A stretch of 5,853 nt of DNA from an uncultured bacterium (GTDB lineage: Bacteria; Bacteroidota; Bacteroidia; Sphingobacteriales; Sphingobacteriaceae), in the NCBI GenBank assembly GCA_903958995.1, contig CAJBVG010000186.1:1-5853 (forward strand), in the 5' to 3' direction. Position 1 is the stretch's first letter. Every line of letters starts with the position of its first letter. A program made the position numbers and the translations under genes. Positions 1 to 4,843 of this stretch are shown here, in pieces. The notes under the pieces were generated by a model. That model had not been told where the DNA came from and made no database searches. It was given only the letters and a program-made list of their open reading frames with translations.

Positions 1-36
1 GCCACGTTCGCGTAAATCAGTTGAGAGCCTTCTTGT

Positions 37-130
37 TTAATATGTTAATGGGATAATATGTTAATATGTTAATGAGTTATTTGCAATTTTAGCATTAACA
101 TATTACCCCATTAACATATTAACATATTAA
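37..130. repeat. Inverted array of 8-bp units
   Basis: Five consecutive 8-bp units with consensus TTAATATG (variants TTAATGGG, ATAATATG, TTAATGAG) fill 37-76. Five units of the reverse complement, CATATTAA (variants CCCATTAA, CATATTAC, AGCATTAA), fill 91-130, with a 14-bp spacer between the arms. The phase is exactly 8 bp throughout both arms. The arms match best when slipped by one unit: 37-60 pairs with 99-122 with a single mismatch at position 53/106. RNA from either strand could fold into a long AU-rich hairpin. I do not recognise a named repeat family. It resembles the short-unit intergenic inverted repeats often seen in Bacteroidota genomes, but that is recollection, not a search result. 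Confidence 0.85.
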
Positions 131-177
131 AAAAGCTGCATTTATCATCCTGCATAAAAAAACCTGCATAAATGCAG
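129..177 (-). terminator. Possible tandem or alternative intrinsic terminators, minus strand
   Basis: On the minus strand, CTGCATTTAT (177-168) pairs perfectly with ATAAATGCAG (145-136) and is followed by C and six T (134-129). A competing small hairpin, CTGCAT-TT-ATGCAG (177-164), is followed by G and seven T (162-156). Both use the same 5' arm, so they are mutually exclusive. The direct repeat CCTGCATAAA (149-158 and 163-172 on the plus strand) creates the alternatives. Read on the plus strand, no T-run follows the stem, so the polarity is minus. No gene is assigned upstream on that strand. The stems are short and AU-rich, so terminator activity is uncertain. Confidence 0.4.
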
Positions 178-285
178 TTGACATTCGCTAAAAATTAAAG
201 CATTTTTGTTGTGTTGATTCGAATGTAAAAAATAATACTCATTTTATATTCCTGTAAATCAATAGTTTATATATTGTTGATAAAA

Positions 286-293
286 TAATTTTG
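286..293 (+). promoter_or_regulatory. Putative recA promoter -7 element
   Basis: TAATTTTG matches the Bacteroidota primary-sigma -7 consensus TAnnTTTG at every defined position and lies 65 bp upstream of the recA ATG. The expected start of transcription is about 297-300, giving a leader of roughly 60 nt. No clear TTG -33 element sits 17-20 bp upstream; that stretch reads GTTTAT. The assignment therefore rests on the -7 box and position alone. Confidence 0.5.
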
Positions 294-325
294 TTTGCTA
301 AATAAATGCTATTATTTTTAGCAAA
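294..325. promoter_or_regulatory. Inverted repeat in recA leader, possible operator
   Basis: TTTGCTAAA (294-302) and TTTAGCAAA (317-325) form a perfect 9-bp inverted repeat with a 14-bp centre, starting one base after the putative -7 element. It therefore covers the expected transcription start. It could be an operator for a dimeric repressor or a 5' leader hairpin. It does not resemble the Escherichia coli CTGT-N8-ACAG SOS box or the Gram-positive GAAC-N4-GTTC box. Its role is inferred only from position. Confidence 0.45.
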
Positions 326-357
326 TATTAAAACAGAAACATTAAAACATACATATT

Positions 358-1422
358 ATGGCAGCAGCAGACGCAAAAGAAAAACTAAAGGCATTACAAT
401 TGACTTTAGATAAATTAGACAAAACCTATGGAAGAGGAACAGTGATGAAGTTAGGTGATAATCCAATCGAACAAATTGAATCCATTTCAACAGGATCATT
501 AGGACTTGACATTGCGTTAGGCATTGGTGGTTTACCAAAAGGTAGAGTAGTAGAGATTTATGGTCCAGAATCATCAGGTAAAACAACCTTAGCAATACAT
601 GCGATTGCAGAAGCACAGAAAAAAGGTGGCATTGCAGCATTTATTGATGCAGAGCATGCATTTGATAAGTTCTATGCAAAGAAATTGGGTGTTGATGTAG
701 AGAACTTATTAATCTCTCAGCCAGACAATGGTGAGCAAGCATTAGAAATTGCAGATAATTTAATTCGTTCAGGAGCAATCGATATTATTGTAATTGACTC
801 GGTAGCAGCTTTAGTTCCTAAGAGTGAGATTGAAGGGGAGATGGGTGATTCTAAAATGGGATTGCAAGCACGTTTAATGTCGCAAGCATTACGTAAGCTT
901 ACAGGTACCATTAATAAAACTGGATGTTGCTGTATTTTCATCAACCAATTACGTGAAAAAATTGGTGTGATGTTTGGAAATCCAGAAACAACAACTGGTG
1001 GTAATGCCTTAAAATTCTATGCAACCGTACGATTAGATATTCGTAGAACCGGACAAATTAAGGATACAGATGAAGTTACAGGTAACCGTGTAAAAGTTAA
1101 AGTTGTTAAAAATAAAGTAGCACCTCCATTCCGCTTAGCAGAATTTGATATTATGTACGGAAAAGGTATTTCTAAATCAGGTGAGATTGTGGATTTAGGA
1201 GTTGACTATGAAATTATAAAGAAATCAGGTTCTTGGTTTAGTTACGGTGATACTAAACTCGGACAAGGAAGAGATGCGGTTAAGCAACTCATTGAAGATA
1301 ATCCCGAACTAATGGAAGAGTTAGAAGTGAAAATCAAAGCCGTAGTTACTGCAGATTTGTTGGATGAGAAGGTAGAGGCAGTAGGGAAAGCAGCGAAAGC
1401 AGAAAAAGAAGAGAAAGAATAA
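358..1422 (+). CDS. recA: Recombinase RecA
   Basis: RecA is the ATP-dependent strand-exchange protein of homologous recombination. It coats single-stranded DNA in the cytoplasm and, where an SOS system exists, serves as co-protease. The 354-residue length is normal. Walker A GPESSGKTT is at residues 69-77, DAEHA with the conserved glutamate (E99) at 97-101, and Walker B IIVIDSVAAL at 143-152. DNA-binding loop L1 lies around 157-182 and L2 (INQLREKIGVMFGNPETT) at 195-212, followed by KVVKNKVAPPF at 248-258. The tail from about 341 is an Ala/Lys/Glu-rich low-complexity stretch, as is common for RecA. The ATG at 358 follows an A-rich leader without a Shine-Dalgarno sequence, as usual in Bacteroidota. 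The gene appears monocistronic, with its own promoter upstream and a strong terminator 41 bp after the stop. All key residues are intact. Confidence 0.99.
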   Translation: MAAADAKEKLKALQLTLDKLDKTYGRGTVMKLGDNPIEQIESISTGSLGLDIALGIGGLPKGRVVEIYGPESSGKTTLAIHAIAEAQKKGGIAAFIDAEHAFDKFYAKKLGVDVENLLISQPDNGEQALEIADNLIRSGAIDIIVIDSVAALVPKSEIEGEMGDSKMGLQARLMSQALRKLTGTINKTGCCCIFINQLREKIGVMFGNPETTTGGNALKFYATVRLDIRRTGQIKDTDEVTGNRVKVKVVKNKVAPPFRLAEFDIMYGKGISKSGEIVDLGVDYEIIKKSGSWFSYGDTKLGQGRDAVKQLIEDNPELMEELEVKIKAVVTADLLDEKVEAVGKAAKAEKEEKE

Positions 1423-1463
1423 TACTTTTTTTATTGGTTAGGAGATTTCATGTTTTATGTTTT

Positions 1464-1493
1464 AAGGCGGCTCGGAAACGGGTCGTCTTTTTT
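1464..1493 (+). terminator. Rho-independent terminator of recA
   Basis: An 11-bp stem, AAGGCGGCTCG (1464-1474) against CGGGTCGTCTT (1479-1489), closes a GAAA tetraloop (GNRA type). It contains three G-U pairs and no mismatches. The stem runs directly into TTTTTT (1488-1493). It begins 41 bp after the recA stop codon. The GC-rich stem stands out from its AT-rich surroundings. Polarity is plus strand: on the minus strand the stem is followed by TTAAAACA, a weak tract. Confidence 0.93.
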
Positions 1494-1497
1494 AATT

Positions 1498-1582
1498 GTG
1501 AATTATGAGTTTTGAATTATGAGTTAAAAAACTAATTCACAACTCACAACTCACAACTCACAATTCATAATTCCTAATTATG
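1498..1582. repeat. Inverted array of 7-bp units overlapping a stop codon
   Basis: Four 7-bp units of consensus RTGARTT fill 1498-1525. After an 8-bp spacer (AAAAAACT, 1526-1533), units in the reverse orientation, AAYTCAY, fill 1534-1568; three of them are identical (AACTCAC, 1541-1561). Degenerate units continue to about 1582. The distal end enters the 3' end of the convergent oxidoreductase gene, whose TAG stop (1576-1574) lies inside the array. A separate perfect 10-bp hairpin, ATTCATAATT (1563-1572) against AATTATGAAT (1576-1585), has its 3-nt loop at the stop codon. The array fills the space between the recA terminator and the next gene, and may help terminate minus-strand transcription. 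The family is not recognised. Confidence 0.85.
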
Positions 1583-2533
1583 AATAACGACATTCCCCGT
1601 TTTCTCCCCAAGCTCCACATATCTATGCGCATCGGGAACTTGTTCTAGGGTATACGTTCTGTCGATTATCGCTTTATACTTTCCTTCTTCGATGATCATT
1701 TTAAAAAACTCAATGTCTTCTCTACTATCTTTTGGAATAGGGAACTTTAATTGTCGACCGTTAAACCAGGATGAAAATAAAGCGAGTGGAATATTTTGAG
1801 CATATGGTCCTAGTTCTGTAGAAAAATATACCCCTTTCGGCTTTAATAGTTTAATGCATTTAAAGAAAGTACTCTTTCCAACAGCATCAAAAACTACATC
1901 GTATTTTTCATTTGTTTTAGTAAAATCTTCGGCAGTATAATCAATAACTTTATCGGCACCTAAACTTTTTAGCAGTTCGAGGTTCTTTGTATTTCCTACA
2001 GCGGTTACTGTAGCTCCAAAGTATTTTACTAATTGAAGTGCAGAAATTCCAATTGCTCCAGTTGCTCCATTAATTAGAATATTTTTTGGAGTACTGAAAT
2101 CTATTTTACGAATGTTTGCATAAGCAAGCATTAATCCATCACATACTGCTGCGGCTTCTTCGAACGAATAATTATTTGGCATAATGGCCATCGAATTATT
2201 TTCATTTTTACAAATGTATTCCGCATGCGTACCAAAGGTATAAGTACTAAGTCCGAACACTTTGTCGCCCATTTTATATCTTGTTACCTTATCGCCAATA
2301 GCTTCTATAATCCCAGCAAATTCAGAGCCTAATACTTTCGCTTTGGGTGCTGTAATTCCTGATATTAATTTGATGAATTGAAATTCAGGATTCCGAAAAC
2401 CACAATCTGTTCTGTTTACTGTGCTCGCCTTAATTTTAATAAGTACTTCATCTGCTTTAGGAATGGGCTTTTCAAGCTCTTCCAATTGCAATACATCGGC
2501 AGAGCCGTAATGATGGTAAGTTATGGCTTTCAT
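1574..2533 (-). CDS. Zinc-free MDR NAD(P)-dependent oxidoreductase (quinone oxidoreductase-like)
   Basis: This 319-residue protein belongs to the medium-chain dehydrogenase/reductase superfamily, quinone oxidoreductase branch. These cytoplasmic enzymes use NAD(P)H to reduce quinones or activated carbonyl/enone substrates; the actual substrate cannot be read from sequence. The N-terminal GroES-like domain includes VNRTDCG at 39-45 and GSEFAGIIEAIGDKV at 69-83. The Rossmann domain carries NGATGAIG at 155-162, then LGADKVIDY at 191-199. The tail motif YTLEQVPDAH (294-303) and GNVVIHN end are typical. Where zinc alcohol dehydrogenases have GHE, this protein has GSE, and the four-cysteine structural zinc lobe is absent, so it should be zinc-independent. 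The start is ATG. It lies 19 bp downstream of the DUF1648-type gene and is probably the last gene of that cluster. The TAG stop lies within the 7-bp repeat array. Confidence 0.9.
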   Translation of the reverse strand: MKAITYHHYGSADVLQLEELEKPIPKADEVLIKIKASTVNRTDCGFRNPEFQFIKLISGITAPKAKVLGSEFAGIIEAIGDKVTRYKMGDKVFGLSTYTFGTHAEYICKNENNSMAIMPNNYSFEEAAAVCDGLMLAYANIRKIDFSTPKNILINGATGAIGISALQLVKYFGATVTAVGNTKNLELLKSLGADKVIDYTAEDFTKTNEKYDVVFDAVGKSTFFKCIKLLKPKGVYFSTELGPYAQNIPLALFSSWFNGRQLKFPIPKDSREDIEFFKMIIEEGKYKAIIDRTYTLEQVPDAHRYVELGEKTGNVVIHN

Positions 2534-2552
2534 TTTTGAGAGGGTGTAATTA

Positions 2553-2960
2553 TTAAATAGATCTAACTATACTAAATATAATAATTAGGAATGTAATCAT
2601 CACAATTAATTTTAAAACTCTTAAAAATCTTGTGGCAAATCTATATTGCGACTCTGCATTATCAAGAGTAATTTCACCGAGGTAGTTAAATGTTTGTGGG
2701 TACTTATTGAGAACTGATAATCCGATATATAATAGTGTAGATAATATTGGCAATGTGAGTATGCTTGTCTTGCTGCCATAGTCATCTACCTTGCCTGAAA
2801 AATTGAAATGAGTGGGAATGATGTCGGATAGTTTATTGTAATAATAGGCAACTAGAATAATTGTGCATGTCAAAACTAATAATGCTATAGCTTCAATTAT
2901 TTTATCGACTATAGTTAATTCAATTTTAATGATTGGACGATTGCTTTTATTTATATTCAT
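2553..2960 (-). CDS. Small DUF1648-type membrane protein
   Basis: This 135-residue integral membrane protein has unknown function. The segment IPTHFNFSGKVDDYGSK (48-64) matches the signature I associate with DUF1648, roughly P-x-HF-x-x-x-G-x-x-D. It follows a first hydrophobic helix at about 22-41. Further hydrophobic segments lie at about 66-84 and 115-133, so three membrane helices are likely, with the signature between the first two. DUF1648 domains also occur in SdpI-like immunity and transporter-associated proteins, but this protein is short and lacks any additional domain I can see, so no immunity role is claimed. The ATG start is 3 bp after the nth stop, which suggests translational coupling in an operon. 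The oxidoreductase gene follows 19 bp downstream. Confidence 0.8.
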   Translation of the reverse strand: MNINKSNRPIIKIELTIVDKIIEAIALLVLTCTIILVAYYYNKLSDIIPTHFNFSGKVDDYGSKTSILTLPILSTLLYIGLSVLNKYPQTFNYLGEITLDNAESQYRFATRFLRVLKLIVMITFLIIIFSIVRSI

Positions 2961-2963
2961 TTT

Positions 2964-3599
2964 TTAAAATTTTCCAAAGCTTTTACAATACGGTGTTAAG
3001 CCACATTCCGTGCATTTCGGACTACGAGCCAAGCAAGTGTATCTTCCATGCAAAATTAACCAATGGTGTGCAATATGAATTTTTTCGGAAGGAATAAATT
3101 TCACTAATTGTTTTTCTGCTGCTAATGGAGTTTTTGCATTGGTCGTTAATCCCAATCGTGCCGAAACCCTGAATACATGAGTATCTACAGCCATTGCAGG
3201 AGCGTGGTGAATAACTGATACAATTACATTGGCAGTCTTTCTGCCAACACCAGGTAATAGTTGTAAATCTTCAATATTGTCTGGTACTTCTCCATCAAAT
3301 TTCTCCATTAACAATTTCCCTAATCCCACTAAATGTTTGGCTTTATTATTCGGGTAAGAGATACTTCTGATGTACGAAAATACCTCATCAACACTAGCAT
3401 TAGCAAGTACTTCGGGATGAGGAAAGGCTTCAAATAATTTTGGTGTAATAATGTTCACTCGCTTATCTGTGCATTGCGCGGAAAGTACTACAGCCATTAA
3501 CAATTCGAAGGGATTGGAGTATTGTAATTCTGTTTCGGCAACAGGTACATGTTCTTCGAAGTATTGAATTATTTTTTCGTAACGTTCAGATTTTTTCAA
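2964..3599 (-). CDS. nth: Endonuclease III (DNA glycosylase/AP lyase)
   Basis: Nth removes oxidised pyrimidines from DNA and cleaves the abasic site by beta-elimination, starting base excision repair. The 211-residue length is normal. Helix-hairpin-helix LPGVGRKTA is at 115-123 with catalytic lysine K121, and the catalytic aspartate D139 is in AVDTHVFRV (137-145). The [4Fe-4S] cluster ligands fit C-x6-C-x2-C-x5-C at C189, C196, C199 and C205. The early motif ELLMAVVLSAQCTD (32-45) is also characteristic. The start codon is TTG at 3599-3597. No in-frame ATG exists before M35, and an in-frame TGA at 3617-3615 closes the frame upstream. The encoded N-terminus lines up with the usual start of the family, so TTG is preferred. 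It is the first gene of a close cluster with the DUF1648-type and oxidoreductase genes. No clear TAnnTTTG promoter is visible in the 137 bp upstream. Confidence 0.97.
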   Translation of the reverse strand: MKKSERYEKIIQYFEEHVPVAETELQYSNPFELLMAVVLSAQCTDKRVNIITPKLFEAFPHPEVLANASVDEVFSYIRSISYPNNKAKHLVGLGKLLMEKFDGEVPDNIEDLQLLPGVGRKTANVIVSVIHHAPAMAVDTHVFRVSARLGLTTNAKTPLAAEKQLVKFIPSEKIHIAHHWLILHGRYTCLARSPKCTECGLTPYCKSFGKF

Positions 3600-3736
3600 A
3601 ATATATTTTTTGTTTCAATTGATAATTTAGTGCATTTTTTTAATAGTAATTTATAAAAATTGGATAGATTACTTAGGGTCAATAAAACAAATAATTATAG
3701 CGAATATTCTTAGTATATAATGGTATATAGAATGAG

Positions 3737-4780
3737 CTATTCATTAATATAATAATTTGTTCCCTTGCCAATTCCTTTTTTAATTAACAAAGATCTATCG
3801 ACCATGGTGGCAAGTAGTTTCTTAATGGTTGGTAATGGAATATCTATACCTTCCGCTATTTCACTCGATTTACAACTTGGGTGATTTTCAATAAAATTAA
3901 ATACTCTGTTTTCTACTTTTGTTAATTCTGGATTAGTCCCACTTGATTTAAGTTTTTCAATCAATATTTTCTGAATCGAATTTATACAATCTAGAAAAAA
4001 GTAAGCCCAAGGTTGTATGTCTTCACCTGGCCGTTGACGTTGACAATTCATTAGTGTGTTGTAATATTCAACTTTTCTATTTTCAATTTCATGTTCGAAG
4101 CTAATGTATTGAATCCAAGTATAGCCACTTTTTAGTAACAATAGCGTGGTCAGTAACCTACTCAATCGCCCATTTCCATCTTGAAATGGATGAATACTTA
4201 AAAACTCATAATTGAATAAGGCAATTTTAATAATTGGATGAATAGTGTTTTCTGTATTGTACCATTTTATTATATTTCTCATCGAATCCTCGGTTTCTAT
4301 ACCCGGGGCAGTAGTTTGAAATATAATATATTTACTTCCATCATAATTTGTAGCTTCTACTACATTTGCATGCTGTTTGTAATCTCCTCTATGCCATCCA
4401 TCTTTCTCGTTATATTTCATCAAAATATTATGCAAATTCTTAATGTCGCTCTCAGAAATTTGAATATTCTCAAATGAATCTGTTATAATTTCTAAGGTTT
4501 CAAAATATCCAGCAACTTCTTGTTGGTCCCTTTCAATTAACTTAGAAATATTCAAATTTTTGATTAAAATTTCTACATCTTCGTTCGAAATTTTTGAACC
4601 TTCGATTCTGGTTGAAGCTCCAACACTTCTAACCGTTGCAATAGACTTTAATTGACTTAAACTGTATCCTTCTCTTTTTTCAATGGTTTTCCACTCTCCA
4701 TCGAATCTGTCGATTTGGCTCAATTTGTTAATCATAGCCCATTCTAATGCTAACTTAAAAGTATAGGTTTCAGCGTTCAT
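3737..4780 (-). CDS. Fic-family AMP-transferase with N-terminal inhibitory helix and C-terminal winged helix
   Basis: Fic proteins usually transfer AMP from ATP to hydroxyl side chains of target proteins; the target here is unknown. Residues are numbered from the ATG at 4780 (347 residues). The inhibitory-helix motif (S/T)xxxE(G/N) appears as STRIEG at 56-61, with E60 as the expected inhibitory glutamate, so this is a class II, self-inhibited Fic. GWHRGDY is at 128-134, the flap region near FQTTAPG at 154-160, and the complete active-site motif HPFQDGNGRLSR at 197-208, including the catalytic histidine. Residues about 285-345 form a winged helix-turn-helix (ENRVFNFIENHP, SSEIAEGI, PTIKKLLATMV, GTNYYI). 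The frame is open 10 codons further to a TTG at 4810, but those codons are 10-bp tandem repeats, so the ATG abutting the array is preferred. An internal ATG at 4735 is also possible. The gene looks free-standing, with no antitoxin gene beside it. Confidence 0.95.
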   Translation of the reverse strand: MNAETYTFKLALEWAMINKLSQIDRFDGEWKTIEKREGYSLSQLKSIATVRSVGASTRIEGSKISNEDVEILIKNLNISKLIERDQQEVAGYFETLEIITDSFENIQISESDIKNLHNILMKYNEKDGWHRGDYKQHANVVEATNYDGSKYIIFQTTAPGIETEDSMRNIIKWYNTENTIHPIIKIALFNYEFLSIHPFQDGNGRLSRLLTTLLLLKSGYTWIQYISFEHEIENRKVEYYNTLMNCQRQRPGEDIQPWAYFFLDCINSIQKILIEKLKSSGTNPELTKVENRVFNFIENHPSCKSSEIAEGIDIPLPTIKKLLATMVDRSLLIKKGIGKGTNYYINE

Positions 4781-4830
4781 ATATCCGTAAATATACGCAA
4801 ATATACGCAAATATCCGTAAATATTCGTAT
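4781..4830. repeat. Five 10-bp direct repeats abutting the Fic start codon
   Basis: Five exact 10-bp units run without gaps from 4781 to 4830. On the minus (coding) strand the consensus is TTRCGKATAT. The order toward the gene is ATACGAATAT, TTACGGATAT, TTGCGTATAT, TTGCGTATAT, TTACGGATAT, immediately followed by the ATG (4780-4778). The 10-bp period is close to one helical turn, so bound proteins would lie on one face of the DNA. The array fills most of the 63-bp gap after the upstream gene. It could be an iteron-type operator, possibly for the Fic protein's own winged helix, or a slippage-prone tract altering expression. The role is inferred from position and period. Confidence 0.9.
4798..4805 (-). 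promoter_or_regulatory. Possible -7 promoter element inside the Fic repeat array
   Basis: On the minus strand this reads TATATTTG, a full match to the Bacteroidota TAnnTTTG -7 box, formed at the junction of two repeat units. It would start transcription about 10 nt before the Fic ATG. No TTG is found at the proper -33 distance, and the match may simply follow from the repeat's composition. Confidence 0.3.
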
Positions 4831-4843
4831 TTGCTACGTAAAT

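Noticed and set aside
2..40. Possible C-terminal end of an upstream plus-strand gene (PRSRKSVESLLV then TAA at 38-40, inside the first repeat unit).
   Set aside because: Only 12 codons are visible, the other two plus-strand frames also end in stops nearby (after ATFA at 15; at 56), and no family is recognisable. It cannot be called from this window.
217..224. Perfect 8-bp palindrome ATTCGAAT upstream of recA, and a wider ACATTCG (181-187)/CGAATGT (220-226) inverted repeat.
   Set aside because: Short, AT-rich and far from the predicted -7 box; expected by chance at this length, and no known box matches.
195..242. 15-codon minus-strand ORF divergent from recA.
   Set aside because: Too short to support as a gene without expression or conservation; kept only as context for the minus-strand hairpins.
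925..936. Three consecutive cysteines in RecA (TGCCCIFINQ).
   Set aside because: They lie in the core strand before loop 2 and, as far as I recall, are usual for Bacteroidota RecA, so this is not an anomaly.
2553..2960. DUF1648-type protein as a toxin-immunity (SdpI-like) partner of a toxin.
   Set aside because: No SdpC-like toxin gene is nearby, and the protein has only three probable helices; domain similarity alone does not support immunity.
3600..3736. Promoter for nth in the 137-bp gap after the Fic gene.
   Set aside because: ATTATTTG on the minus strand (3695-3688) has TTTG but not the TA at the right spacing; no convincing TAnnTTTG was found.
3731..3745. 5-bp hairpin AATGA/TCATT at the Fic stop codon as a terminator.
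   Set aside because: Too short and AT-rich, with no T-run following on the minus strand.
4238..4477. Plus-strand open frame of 79 codons opposite the Fic gene.
   Set aside because: Antisense shadow of the well-supported Fic coding sequence, with no recognisable domain or leader.
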